A stretch of 64,000 nt of DNA from Astragalus membranaceus (lineage: Eukaryota; Streptophyta; Magnoliopsida; Fabales; Fabaceae): assembly GCA_039519185.1 (NCBI GenBank), contig CM076847.1:46941708-47005707 (forward strand), in the 5' to 3' direction. The notes under the pieces were generated by a model that worked only from the letters and a program-made list of their open reading frames with translations, searched no databases and was not told where the DNA came from. Positions 42,421 to 53,205 of the stretch are shown piece by piece. How positions within the stretch are numbered: the first letter of the stretch is position 1; the number at the start of each line of letters is the position of its first letter. The translations under genes were made by a program, and so were the position numbers.

Positions 42421-45400
42421 ATGCCGCCACGCCAAAAACGCACTTCTTCCAGGCTTAACACCTCTGGGCAGAACCGACCCCAACGGACCCCAGAGGGCAT
42501 GCCTGTCACAGTTCATGAATCACAAGATGAGCCTCGCCAAGAACCCTCAGTGCAGGGCGGCCGCGGGCCAGTTACCCAGCCAGCCCCACAACTACCGGCC
42601 GAGCTGGCCGAAGCCGGAATCCCAGAAGCATTGCCAGAGCATGTGACCCAAGCGCTCATACAAATTCTGGAGCAAAAGAATCAAGTGATTGCTGATCGAG
42701 ACGAACTGATCGAACGCTATGAGAGAGGCTCGATCTCCATCCGCCCACGTGCGGACAGCGGTCACCGAGGCCAACCATCTCGGCCCCATCGTTCGCCACC
42801 ACGAAGAGAAGCTCCTCCTCGTCGAGGCGTATCCCGACGCAATCCTTCAAGAAGGGCGATCGTTCACAGATCGCCCCCTCATCGAAGAAGTCGCCACCGT
42901 CGCTCCCCCGAGGAAGATTACGACTATGCTGACTCAAGCTACCGACCAGAGTCAGAAGGATCGCCAACAAGATACTCGTCCAACGAGTCCTCAGGATCCC
43001 GCCGATCAAGAAGCAGGTCGTGGGACTCGTATGAGGAGTTTGACGACTACCGTAACGGGGAGATTAGAGATGTCTCCCGTGCCATCAGCCGACCGAGAAG
43101 GAACTATTCAGAGCGGCCTAGAAGACGGTCGTCGCCACATGCCCCACCATACCATGGACCCCCTCCAATTGCTGACAGATTCCTTGGTCAGCCGGTCGAC
43201 CTTTACGGTTTGCCCGTCGACCAAACTTATGCCGCCATGCAGCCTTACGGGCAGAATCCCATCCCGACCGGACAAGGGCCTTTCACCAGCGAAATCAGGC
43301 GTTATCGCATCCCAAGGGACCTGAGGAAGCCCCCAAACCTAAACAAATTTAACGGCCGCGGGGATCCAGATAAACACCTCATGTACTTCAACAATTACTG
43401 TAGCTATAGAGAGCTAGGACGGACGATGAAGTGCAGACTTTTTCCTCAGTCGCTCAAAGGTCGGGCGATAGAATGGTGGGAATCTCTGCGTCCCAACTCT
43501 GTCTCTTCTTGGGAAGGTCTTGTGGCAATGTTCTTGGCCAACTACACAGCCAACCGTTGTCAGTATCGTTATGAAGAGCACTTGGACTCGGTCGTCCAAG
43601 GAGAGAATGAACCATTGAGAGAGTTTATCGATCGGTTCATGACAGAGGCTGATACAGTCCGCAACCTATCAGATACGGACAAGCTGAAGTATCTCAAACG
43701 TGGTATAAGAAAGAACCACAGATTTGCTGAAGAGTTCTCATTGAACCGCTACTACGACCTCGGCCTGTTCCTTAGAAGGGCCAACGACCATATGGGCTAT
43801 GAAGAGCAATTGGCCGCAGACAAGGGCGCCCGCGCGCGCCCCAAGGAAGAAAATGGCAGGCCGGTCAAAGGGCAAGAAAACTACCGCGACAGTAAGCCCG
43901 AGCACCGGCCCAAGAAGTACGAGCATCGTACAAAGTTGAACACTCCAATCGCGCAGATCTTCACGGAGTGCCAGAACAACGAGTTCACTGGTGTAAGGCG
44001 ACCTGATCCTCTAGTGTTGAAGAAAGGAGGTAATCCTACCAAGAAATACTGTAGATACCACAAGAGTAAGGGGCATGATACCAATGACTGTATGGCCCGA
44101 AAAGATGACATAGAAGATCTCATACAGAAGGGCAAGTTGAGGCAATATCTCAAAGACGAAGGTAACGACCGCCCTGACCAAAGAGCCGTTGGCCAACCTG
44201 CCAATGACAGAGGTAAAGCGATCGTCAACTCAACGGTCGAGCAAGCCCGTAACAATTCTGAGGAAGAGGGCGACCCCAGGCAGTCGAAGGGCCGCAATGT
44301 AGCCATGGTCATCCATGGAGGTAATCCGTTGGACATCAGAGAGTCCAACAAGGCAATGAAGAGGAAGTGGAATGAACTCATGATGGTCGGCTCAACTTCA
44401 GCCCCACGGCCGGCCTCGAATAGGCCGCCCATTTCTTTTGGGGACGAAGACTTGCTCGATGGCAAAGTCAATAATTACGTTCCTTTGGTAGTATCAGCCG
44501 TAATGGCCAACACTGAGGTCAGAAGGATCCTGGTCGACCAAGGGAGCTCGGCCGACATCATGTTTGAGGAACTAATTGACAAGTTAAACGTGGACAGGAG
44601 CGAAATTATTCCACAAGCAGTACCAACCCCATTGACCGGGTTCAATGGGGCGACCACATACCCCCTGGGGACGATAGAATTACTTGTTACTTTTGGAGAT
44701 GATACGAACGGCAGCACGTCGTACAGGACGGTCAGAACGACGTTCTTAGTTCTGCCCATCAAATCGTGTTACCACTGCATCATTGGTCGCCCAACACTAG
44801 GAAAATTAGAGGCCGTTGCCTCAACTGTACATTTGAAGATGAAGTTTTACAGTAAAAGCGACCAAGTGGTGACAGTAATGGCCGACATGGAGGCGGCCAT
44901 GAGGAGCCATTTCCTCTATCAAGAGATTTGTGATATGGAGGTGGAGAATGCTAAACCTCAGAATCTTGGAGAGGGGCATCAGGTCAATGTGGCCAACCTG
45001 GATGCTCGATACGACCCCGATAGCGACCCTGAGGATGACGACGACGATTTATCCCGCGAGCTAAAAAATAAACTGAAGAGGCCCGAGCCCCTCGGGGAAT
45101 TGATTGATGTTCAGTTATCGGACGACCCAACTAAAACAGTTAAGTTGGGGAGCGACCTACCTGAACAAGTCAAGCAAGATCTCATCACCTGCCTCAGGGA
45201 TTACGCAGACCTTTTCGCATGGCAAGCATCAGACATGCCCGGGATCCCAATCGAAATTGCTTGCCACCAACTGTCAGTAGATGAGACATCCAGACCGGTC
45301 GCACAAAGGAGACGCACTCAGAGTGAAGAGAAAGCATTGGCGGCCGCACATGCAGTTGACGACCTCATTAAGGCCAATTTTATTGAGGAGATTAAGTATA

Positions 45401-46242
45401 CGACTTGGCTTTCCAACGTGGTACTGGTGAAGAAGAAAAATGGTAAGTGGCGCATGTGTGTCGACTATACCGGCCTGAATAAGGCATGCCCGAAGGACGC
45501 CTTTCCCCTGCCAAACATTGACAAACTGGTCGACGGGGCTGCGGGCTATAAACTCCTGTCTTTTTTAGATGCTTATTCAGGTTACAACCAAATCACTATG
45601 TACCCACCCGATCGGCATAAGACCGCGTTCATGACCGATCGTGGAAACTTCCAGTACAAGGTAATGCCCTTTGGTCTGAAGAACGCCGGAGCGACCTACC
45701 AAAGAATGATGAACAAAGTCTTCAGGCGACAGATCGGTCGGATATCAGAGGTCTACTTGGATGATATGATCATCAAAAGCAAAACCGACCAAGACCACAG
45801 TAACGACCAAAGGGAAATCTTTGAGGAAGCGAGGAAGAATTCCTTAAGATTGAATCCAGAGAAATGCACCTTCGGAGTAAGGGCGGGTAAGTTCCTGGGT
45901 TTCCATCTAACAGAGCGAGGGATCGAAGCAAACCCTGACAAATGCAAGGCGGTTGCTGACATGAGGCCGCCCACTACGAAAAAAGAAATTCAGCAGCTGA
46001 ATGGCATGGTCGCTGCCCTGTCACGGTTTATACCTAAATCAGCGTGCAAATCTCTTCCACTGTTCAAGCTCTTGAAGAAGGAGGTCGAGTTTGAATGGAC
46101 CGACCAATGCCAGCGAGCATTGGACGAGCTGAAGGCGGCACTCACCAACCCGCCCATCATGACCAAGCCACAACCAGGGGAGACGCTTTACTTATACTTG
46201 GCCATAACAAACGAGGCCATGAGCGCTGTTCTCGTAAGATAA
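42421..46242 (+). CDS. Tat2 Gag-protease-RT polyprotein (1273 aa)
   Basis: I chose ATG 42421 (MPPRQKRTSSRLNTSGQ) because the upstream in-frame ATG at 42253 lies inside the LTR. An RS/RH-rich basic region spans about residues 120-240. The Gag core starts near residue 305 (KFNGRGDPDKHLMYF, GRAIEWWESLRPNS). Zinc knuckle YCRYHKSKGHDTNDC is at about 543-557. The protease site is DQGSS at 706, the Tat variant of D-T/S-G. RT carries VLVKKKNGKWRMCVDY, FLDAYSGYNQI and catalytic YLDD with the DD at 1114-1115, then LTERGIEANPDKC. It stops at TAA 46240-46242 in the RT/RNase H connection (VLVR-stop-SDLKQNPVYFISK). It is the only Tat RT in the window that keeps its catalytic site. Confidence 0.93.
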   Translation: MPPRQKRTSSRLNTSGQNRPQRTPEGMPVTVHESQDEPRQEPSVQGGRGPVTQPAPQLPAELAEAGIPEALPEHVTQALIQILEQKNQVIADRDELIERYERGSISIRPRADSGHRGQPSRPHRSPPRREAPPRRGVSRRNPSRRAIVHRSPPHRRSRHRRSPEEDYDYADSSYRPESEGSPTRYSSNESSGSRRSRSRSWDSYEEFDDYRNGEIRDVSRAISRPRRNYSERPRRRSSPHAPPYHGPPPIADRFLGQPVDLYGLPVDQTYAAMQPYGQNPIPTGQGPFTSEIRRYRIPRDLRKPPNLNKFNGRGDPDKHLMYFNNYCSYRELGRTMKCRLFPQSLKGRAIEWWESLRPNSVSSWEGLVAMFLANYTANRCQYRYEEHLDSVVQGENEPLREFIDRFMTEADTVRNLSDTDKLKYLKRGIRKNHRFAEEFSLNRYYDLGLFLRRANDHMGYEEQLAADKGARARPKEENGRPVKGQENYRDSKPEHRPKKYEHRTKLNTPIAQIFTECQNNEFTGVRRPDPLVLKKGGNPTKKYCRYHKSKGHDTNDCMARKDDIEDLIQKGKLRQYLKDEGNDRPDQRAVGQPANDRGKAIVNSTVEQARNNSEEEGDPRQSKGRNVAMVIHGGNPLDIRESNKAMKRKWNELMMVGSTSAPRPASNRPPISFGDEDLLDGKVNNYVPLVVSAVMANTEVRRILVDQGSSADIMFEELIDKLNVDRSEIIPQAVPTPLTGFNGATTYPLGTIELLVTFGDDTNGSTSYRTVRTTFLVLPIKSCYHCIIGRPTLGKLEAVASTVHLKMKFYSKSDQVVTVMADMEAAMRSHFLYQEICDMEVENAKPQNLGEGHQVNVANLDARYDPDSDPEDDDDDLSRELKNKLKRPEPLGELIDVQLSDDPTKTVKLGSDLPEQVKQDLITCLRDYADLFAWQASDMPGIPIEIACHQLSVDETSRPVAQRRRTQSEEKALAAAHAVDDLIKANFIEEIKYTTWLSNVVLVKKKNGKWRMCVDYTGLNKACPKDAFPLPNIDKLVDGAAGYKLLSFLDAYSGYNQITMYPPDRHKTAFMTDRGNFQYKVMPFGLKNAGATYQRMMNKVFRRQIGRISEVYLDDMIIKSKTDQDHSNDQREIFEEARKNSLRLNPEKCTFGVRAGKFLGFHLTERGIEANPDKCKAVADMRPPTTKKEIQQLNGMVAALSRFIPKSACKSLPLFKLLKKEVEFEWTDQCQRALDELKAALTNPPIMTKPQPGETLYLYLAITNEAMSAVLVR

Positions 46243-47462
46243 AGCGACCTGAAACAGAACCCGGTCTACTTCATCAGTAAGGTATTTCAAGGCCCAGAAG
46301 TCAGATACCAGAAGATTGAGAAGCTAGCCTTAGCGTTACTTGTGGCCACCCGTAGACTGCGCCCTTATTTCGTGGCCCATCAGGTCGTGGTGAGGACCGA
46401 CCAGCCTATCAGACAAATCCTTCACCGACCTGACCTAGCAGGGCATATGATCAAGTGGGCTGTGGAACTCAGTGAGTTTGGGATCAAGTTCGAGGCTAGA
46501 TCGGCCGCTAAGGCACAAGTGTTGGCCGACTTCATCGCTGAGATGACTCCAATACCAGACGACCAGGCCATCACGACCTGGACTTTGCACGTGGACGGGT
46601 CCTCCAACAGCAAAGGAAGTGGGGCCGGTTTGATACTTGAAAACTCAGAAGGCCTTACTGTTGAAGTGTCATTGACTTTTGCATTTCACACTTCAAACAA
46701 CCAGGCCGAGTATGAGGCGTGCATTGCCGGGCTGCAGCTAGCCAGAGAGTTCAATGTCGACCGTGTCGAACTTCACTCTGACTCTTTACTGGTAGTATCC
46801 CAAATTCAAGACCTATACGACGCAAAGGATGATATCCTGAAGAATTATTTGGCCAAGGTAAGAGATCTGCTCAAGCAATTCGACCGAGCCGAAGTCAAGC
46901 ACGTCCCCAGGACAGAGAACGTTCGGGCTGATATCCTATCAAAGCTAGCTAGTACAAAGACTCCTGGGAACCACAGAAGTCTAATCCAAGAAACGTTGAC
47001 GCGGCCGAGCGTATCAACCAAGCCCGCCCAACCATCATCCATTCTAGCGGTCGATTTTGATAAAGACTGGATCACTCCTATCTTGCAATATATTCTCAAT
47101 GGAGTAGAGCCTTGCGACCAAAAGGCAGCGAAACTCCTGAGGTTGCGGGCGACCAAGTATTCAGTGATCGAAGGAAAACTGTACAGAAGGGGCTTTTCAT
47201 CCCCATTGCTGAGATGCCTTACGTCGGTCGAGGCCGACCATGTACTGAGAGATATCCATGAAGGAGATTGTGGTAGCCACCAAGGTGGTCGGTCGATTGC
47301 TAAGAAGGCGCTCAGGGCCGGATACTATTGGCCGACCATGGATGAGGACGCAAAGGTACTTGTTCAAAAGTACAAGAAATGCCAAATCCATGCCGACGTA
47401 CATATAGCGCCCTCATCAGAACTACACAGTTTAACCCCACCATGGCCGTTTGCTTGGTGGGG
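46243..47462 (+). CDS. Tat2 RNase H, archaeal-type RNase H and integrase N-terminus
   Basis: Same frame after the stop; first ATG 46342. RNase H end (HQVVVRTDQPIRQIL, IKWAVELSEFGIKF); second RNase H with TLHVDGSSNSKGSG, NNQAEYEACIAGL, LHSDSLLVVSQIQ and KHVPRTENVRADILS. Integrase HHCC: IHEGDCGSH and YKKCQIH, where the first Cys is Tyr (TAC, one transition from TGC). The frame is cut after PFAWWG by the solo LTR. Confidence 0.9.
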
Positions 47463-48835
47463 TGATAAGACTTTTTTGTGAATTCGTCTTATAGTCGTCC
47501 TAATACAGTGTATCGTATTAGAGTCGTATCCACAGGGATTTGGTAATATTAATAAGCCATTCAACTACTCTTATGCTAAAGTGAAGTGAAATGATAGATT
47601 GATTGTTGTTTGCATAAAAACATAAATTAGGAAAGTAAAAGGGTTGTGATTCAAATACTTAAAAGCATTGGGATTAGATTTCATCAACTCTATCTAGAGG
47701 TATGTATATGATCCTTCATTAATCCAATTCAAATCCTAGTATTGATTTATCTTACCATTTCATCCTACAATATTAATTCCTTAATCAAAGTAGAAAAGTT
47801 CTATTGGATTAAACAAATGATGATTCCTCACTCACTTGAATAAACAATAGCATTAAGCTTAGGTAACAAGACTATAGCATCAATTCTATTCCTAGATATT
47901 GAATTATGTAGGTGATTTCAACTAGATCAAACACAATACATAGTTTTCCAACTTTGAATCATATCATAAAATCATTCAATAGGTGATCAAGCTATCAAAA
48001 GCATTAAGCATGAGAAGAAATCACTAAATCAATACATAGATTCCATATAGAATAACTCAAGATCAGTTTACATATATAGATGAGAGATTGACTACATCTA
48101 ATCCCAATAAAAGAGGTTTAGCTATCCATTTCCATGGAAGCTTTACAAAGATTCATGGAGAGTTGAAGAAAATGATCTAGTTACCACTTTTCCAAGCTTC
48201 CCTAGAGCTAATCTTCACTTCTTTTTCTTTGGGTTCTGTCCTTGTGTTCTCCTCTCTCTAAGATATCAGAATTTTAAAAAAAAACTAAAAAGAAACCTTT
48301 TATAGTTGTGCAGGAAAAAGCAAGTCGGCTAACTTTGGCTCAGCCACACAGCTTCTGGCTAAGCCAGACTGTGTATTTGGAGAATACCCTGTCTGAAAGA
48401 AAGCTATTTTGGCTTAGCCAAATCCTGAAAGGCTTAGCCCATTTCGTAGCAACATTCTGTTTCTATTTGGCTCGGCCAGAACACATTTGGCTTAGCCAGA
48501 TTTCCCAGTATTTACTTCTTTCTCTATGCATCAATGTGGCTTAGCCGTAGTACATTTGGCTTAGCCAGAATACCCAGAAATTCTTCTTTCTCTTCCTTCT
48601 TCAATCTTTTTGCTTGAACTCTTTATCCAATCTTACTCTTTCATTCTTTCACTTGTTTCAAGCTACAAAAAAGGGATAAAAATGTACAAAACTCACAATC
48701 ACATATATTACCTAATTAAATAAAAACTAAATCAAACTAACACTTTTGGGGGTTAAATAATACCAAATTCATTTCAATAAATTCAATAAGTGCCATTGAT
48801 TTCAAACCAAATTCAAGTATATTTGGCACTTATCA
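47463..48835 (-). mobile_element. Solo LTR (1373 bp) in Tat2 integrase
   Basis: TGATAAGAC to GGCACTTATCA, flanked by tgggg (47458-47462 and 48836-48840); its removal restores the integrase frame. ATCCACAGGGAT near the left end and TTGGCTTAGCC repeats at 48320-48560 are present. By its ends it probably belongs to the same broad family as 14196-18909 in the opposite orientation. It carries no gene. Confidence 0.85.
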
Positions 48836-48840
48836 TGGGG

Positions 48841-49684
48841 CATGGACCTGCTCGGCCCTTTTCCACCTGCACCAGGTCAGTTGAAGTTCCTCATAGTTGC
48901 GATCGACTATTTCACTAAGTGGATAGAAGCAGAGCCACTTGCAACCATTACCTCAGCGAAGGTATCTAAGTTTTTTGGTCGAAATGTGCTCGCCCGCTTT
49001 GGAGTGCCCCAACAACTGGTGACTGATAATGGAACTCAGTTCGCATATAGAAAGTTCAGGGAAATACTGGCCGGCCTAGGCGTGAAACAGTGTTTCACCT
49101 CGGTCGAGCACCCACAAACCAACGGCCAGGCAGAAGCGGCCAACAGGGTAGTACTACGCGGACTGAAAAGGAGGTTGGACGAAGCTAAGGGCAATTGGGC
49201 AGAAGAACTACAGTCGGTCCTTTGGGCCTACAGAACGACCCCCCACTCATCGACCGGGGAGTCACCTTTCAGACTTGTCTACGGAACTGACGCTGTCATT
49301 CCGATTGAGATAGGAGAGCTAAGTTGGAGGACGACCAACCCACCAACCCCGGCCGCAAACGAACGAGCAACAAGAGAAGTGCTCGACCTAGTTGAAGAGC
49401 TACGAAACAAGGCGTCACTTAGGGAGCAACTCATCAAACAGAAGGTCGCTGCCAGGTACAATGCCCGCGTCCAGAAGAGGGAATTCTCCATTGGACAGCT
49501 AGTCCTTAGGAGGGCCGACGTAGGGAATAAGAACGCTCGCCAGGGAAAGCTCGCCCCCAATTGGGAAGGACCATACCGTGTCATCAGCAAGACAGGAAAG
49601 GGAGCTTACGAGCTGGAAACCATGGAAGGGGCGACCATCCCCAGAACATGGAATGCTGATAAGTTGAGAAAATATTATGTTTAA
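48841..49684 (+). CDS. Tat2 integrase, catalytic core and C-terminus (280 aa)
   Basis: Starts at MDLLGPFPPAPGQ directly after the solo LTR duplication. Catalytic residues: D in MDLLGPF, D in VTDNGTQFAYRKF, E in HPQTNGQAEAANR. Then VLWAYRTTPHSSTGESPFRL, YGTDAVIPIEIGELSW, LAPNWEGPYRVISKTGKGAY and RTWNADKLRKYYV. The catalytic triad is intact. Confidence 0.92.
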
Positions 49685-49847
49685 GTTGTAAACATCAATT
49701 GATCAATAAAGAACAGGCGGTCGCTCTTTTTCCCACAGGGGTTTTTTACCGAGGACCGACCTTAAAATTTTGACTTGTGTATTTTATTTCCTGCAAATCG
49801 TATGCACGGTCGCTCACCATGCGAGTAGCAGTCGAGCGACCAGTAGA

Positions 49848-50170
49848 GCGCCATCGAATGGCCTAAACAAAAGCCGCCGAGCGGCCTAAAAGGGTGCCAT
49901 CGAATGGCCCAAACGAGAGCCGCCGAGCGGCCTAAAAGAGTGCCATCGAATGGCCCAAACGAGAGCCGCCGAGCGGCCTAAAAGAGTGCCATCGAATGGC
50001 CCAAACGAGAGCCGCCGAGCGGCCTAAAAGGGTGCCATCGAATGGCCCAAACGAGAGCCGCCGAGCGACCTAAAAGAGTGCCATCGAATGGCCCAAACAA
50101 GAGCCGCCGAGCGGCCTAAAAGTGTGCCATCGAATGGCCCAAACAATAGCCGCCGAGCGGCCTGAAAAAA
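49848..50170. repeat. Tandem repeat, 46-bp unit, about 7 copies
   Basis: GTGCCATCGAATGGCC recurs at 49894, 49940, 49986 and 50032 and further on, alternating with GAGCCGCCGAGCGGCC. Both halves contain small palindromes. It lies between the convergent ends of integrase (49684) and aORF (50347). Confidence 0.92.
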
Positions 50171-50346
50171 TTCAAGGTCGCGACCGACCGTAGTAAAAAG
50201 AATCAAATCGAATTACAAAGCAATTAAACAGGCCAAATTGATAGAAAAATTGTCATCGATTACAAAGACGCCTTGGTCGAAAAGTTACAATTCAAACACC
50301 GCTCGCAGGCGGGCAAAGATTACAATTCAGAAAAAAAAATTACAAG

Positions 50347-51389
50347 TTAAGAGTCGCTGAGGGCCTGATAGATGATCGCCTCTTCTTGAAGAACCTTCCC
50401 CTTCGACATCTTCTTGGGGCGGACGATCTGTTGATCGGTCGCACGATGTGTGCTTTGCACAATCTCGCGATCGACCCCCAGATCAGGGTAGAGGATCTTG
50501 ATCTGGCTGACAGCATTTTCAAATTGACCCTCCGCAGCTCCCTTCGCCCGGTCAAGAACGTCTTTATAGCGACCTCTAAACTTGTTCTTTTCCACCTCCA
50601 CTGCATCCAGCTCAGTTTTCAGCCCAACGACCTGGCTCGACAGCTCTTTATTCTTGGAAGAGAGGCGTTCGACCTCTTTCTCAGCTGTTTCCTTGTCAGC
50701 GACCGCCTTGTCCAGAGCAGACTCGGCCGCAGTTTGAGCAGTGACAGCAGCCACAAGCTGGCGTTCTGCTTCGACAAGCTTCCTCTCATTGTCAGCGGCC
50801 GCTTCGATTGTCGGTTCGAGCTCCTTCATTTTCTTGAGCAGGTCGTCTCGCTCGCCCCTCATTTCTGCGAGCAATGACAAGGCAGAATTCAATTTAAAAT
50901 TTTTATCGACTAGGTCGTCTTCAAGCAATGAATATCTATGGGCAAGACGCCTACCTTCCAAGCGATCTGATTCTTCATCTTGGTATTTCTTGAACAGAAT
51001 ACCAGCGGCCTTCATTGCATCGGCCATGACCTCGAAAGGTTCCTCCTTGAAACGAGCACAGTCTTCATCACCCAATCCAAGCAGGTCAAGTTTTGGCGAC
51101 CGGCTGTGCCCGTGGCTCTTCCCACTCTTATGTTTCTTGCTCTGGCCCCCTTGATCGACCGACCTATTCCTCTTGGACCTTTCTTTATTTGGGGGTGGGC
51201 TGCCCAAGTCGATTGCTTGAAGTGGCGTGGCCGCCCGAAGATCCTGACGACCGGGCTGAGATCCAGTTCCGGCAGTATGGGCCGTACCCCCAGGCTGAGC
51301 CTCAGGAATTCCGTGGGCGGGCGATGTATCTCCATCCTCGGCCGCCCATTGTTCCAAGAGGTCAAAGTCATTCATGCTCGTCATATCAA
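50347..51389 (-). CDS. Tat2 antisense ORF, second exon (coiled-coil part)
   Basis: About 345 codons ending LQEEAIIYQALSDS. It begins after the acceptor TTGCCTTGCAG (51390). A basic stretch (SKKHKSGKSHGHSRSPK) may be a nuclear localisation signal; the following 200 residues are heptad-rich (LSLLAEMRGERDDLLKKMKE, VERLSSKNKELSSQVVGLK) and probably a long coiled coil. A conserved tail ILYPDLGVDREIVQS matches VIHPSLALDQEVLS in Tat1. No enzymatic motif is visible; function unknown. Confidence 0.8.
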
Positions 51390-51469
51390 CTGCAAGGCAA
51401 AAGTAGATGGTTAGAAACAGTTAAACAAAACAAAGTGACAGAAAATAAACTAGGCGAGCGACCACCGAC
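51390..51469 (-). other. Inferred aORF intron (80 bp) in Tat2
   Basis: Donor CTCTTG|GTCGGT and acceptor TTTTGCCTTGCAG|TTGAT on minus. Splicing is phase 1 and joins the two open frames. Same place and phase as in Tat1 (83 bp); Tat3 has a 78-bp one. Confidence 0.62.
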
Positions 51470-52527
51470 CAAGAGCGGCCTTGACTTTTTTCTTGGAGCG
51501 AGCATCCACAATGTTCTTAACCTTGATGCGACCCTCAGGGACCAAGGACGCAATCTTTCTCAGCCTTTGGATCGTCCCCATGTCCAGGTCGTCAAGGTCT
51601 GTTTCTTTAAAAGCATACTGGCCCGGTTTCTTTGAGAAATGGTCGAAACTCCACACTGTGGGAAACACGGGCGTTCCTTCTTGATCATCTTTGGACATTT
51701 GGGCGATCCCTCGTTGGGCCTCGACCGAGTTGGGAACGACCCAAAATAACTCTCTTTTCCATCCGGTCGTCAATGACTCGATATAAGGTTTGAAAAAGTT
51801 GTACGTTGACCGGTTTTTGAATGAGACCGCTTCCTTGCGAGCGCCCTTGGAGCCTTTCTCATAGATATAGCTCATTTCAAACGAAGAGAAAAACAGTCGT
51901 ACAGAGACCGGTCGTCTCAGAACAACAAGGACATCTTCATATGCCTGCAAGAACGCCCAAGCGTTCGGGTTCAACTGAGAAGGAGCGACTTGAAGGTAGC
52001 GTAAAACTTGGCGTTGGAACCTGGTGAAAAGGCGGAATGATACCCATGCGTTCGAACACGATGCGGTACATCGTGAATTTCAGCACATCAGTCCAGGCCG
52101 CAACATCTTCCCCCTTGGCCATACCTTCTACCCTCCAACCTTCATTTAGCCCGGTCGCCAGATACTCTAGGTCTTGGCTCCCCCGTTGAATTTTGCTGCG
52201 TTGACCTCTCAGGTTGAGAGAAACCCAAGACATATCCTTTGCAGCTGCAACCTCAGGATCTTCTCCATGGTCGCCCTGTTGATCTCTGTCGGCCGTCTCG
52301 GTTACGTCGGTCGCAGCCTGGTCAACACCTTCGTCACAGGCAACCCGTGCGTTGCTTTCTGCATTGTCGTCGACCACAACCTCGGTGAACGGCACCCCAC
52401 TTCTGTCCGGCCGAGTCCCGGATCTGCTGGATGAAGTCCAGCTCTGGGTCGAAGACCCAAAGGAAGATTCGTCACTAGAAGAAGACGACCGGGCGTGCGC
52501 AGGACTTTGCTCCACTGGTCGGGTCAT
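51470..52527 (-). CDS. Tat2 antisense ORF, first exon (Transposase_28-like core), one frameshift
   Basis: The first ATG after the inferred 5' UTR acceptor is 52527 (MTRPVEQSPAHARSS). A Ser/Asp-rich low-complexity region is followed by VAAWTDVLKFTMYRIVFERM and GIIPPF. At 52027-52030 a four-base homopolymer (three expected) shifts frame; the other frame continues QRQVLRYLQVAPSQLNPNAW, AFLQAYEDVL, FFSSFEMSYIYEKGS, ELFWVVPNSVEAQ, FPTVWSFDHFSKKP and LRKIASLVPEGRIKVKNIV. This is the family often labelled putative gypsy-type transposon protein. It has no transposase catalytic motif, so the role is unknown. Confidence 0.75.
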
Positions 52528-52599
52528 ATTTTGCGCAAGAGAAACGGCCGGGATTCCAAAGATACGGCGAGTTTGTTTGGTCCGCGCCAGAATGAACCT

Positions 52600-52730
52600 G
52601 TGGAGGGGAATAACGGTCAAGGTCTTGCTCGCGCTTGGGAAGGGGCGACGTGGTCGTCCCCAGACCTGACACCCCCTCCATCAGGTAGAACATAAAATAC
52701 TCAAATAAAGGAAGAGCGGTCGTAGTTACC
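52600..52730 (-). other. Possible 5' UTR intron of the Tat2 aORF
   Basis: On minus, TTCAAG|GTAACTACG (52730) to CCCCTCCACAG|GTTC (52600). It lies between the TATA box and the aORF ATG. Confidence 0.45.
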
Positions 52731-52738
52731 TTGAATTG

Positions 52739-52819
52739 GAGCGAGCTGATGTTGCGAGCGAGCTGATGTTGCGAGCGAGCTGAATGCGAGCGAGCAGAGT
52801 GCGAGCGAGCTGATTGCGA
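52739..52819. repeat. Short repeat GAGCGAGCTGATGTTGC, five units of 15-17 bp
   Basis: Two 17-bp and three 15-bp units, within the inferred 5' UTR of the aORF. On minus the unit reads CAGCTCGCTCGCA. Confidence 0.85.
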
Positions 52820-52866
52820 GAGCGGGGAAATCGGAGAAACGTGCAAATGATGTACCCCTCGAACCC

Positions 52867-52876
52867 TATATATAAT
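52867..52876 (-). promoter_or_regulatory. TATA box of the Tat2 antisense ORF
   Basis: ATTATATATAGGG on minus, about 140 bases upstream of the inferred 5' UTR donor. Nothing else in this GC-balanced stretch (52880-53190) has gene content. Confidence 0.5.
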
Positions 52877-53193
52877 GGGCCAACCATCACCATGGGCCGA
52901 AAGCGAAGAGGCGCGACTCTTCATGTACCATCATTGCTTAAACTCCTCGAGTCTCTAAACGTCACCTCATGAAAGTAACTGTCGCTTCAGCATTCATGAC
53001 GATTTATTGTCAGGCATCACCCCCGAGACGGCACCTGGCCCCGTGTGACCAGACCGCGTGGCAGCGACCACGCAGTCAACAAATTAGCGATCGACCAGAT
53101 TACATTCGACCAGTCGTCGTTCCAGAACGGTCGTTCGTGATCACGCTGGGGGGCAAGGAATCAAGCCTTAGCCCGCCCCCAGGCGACCTAGGC

Positions 53194-53205
53194 TTGGGGG
53201 GCAAC
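53194..53205 (+). other. Tat2 polypurine tract
   Basis: TTGGGGGGCAAC directly before the 3' LTR. Confidence 0.75.

Noticed and set aside
49848..50170. CRISPR-like regular repeats
   Set aside because: The 46-bp units are contiguous tandem copies without unique spacers, in plant retrotransposon DNA.
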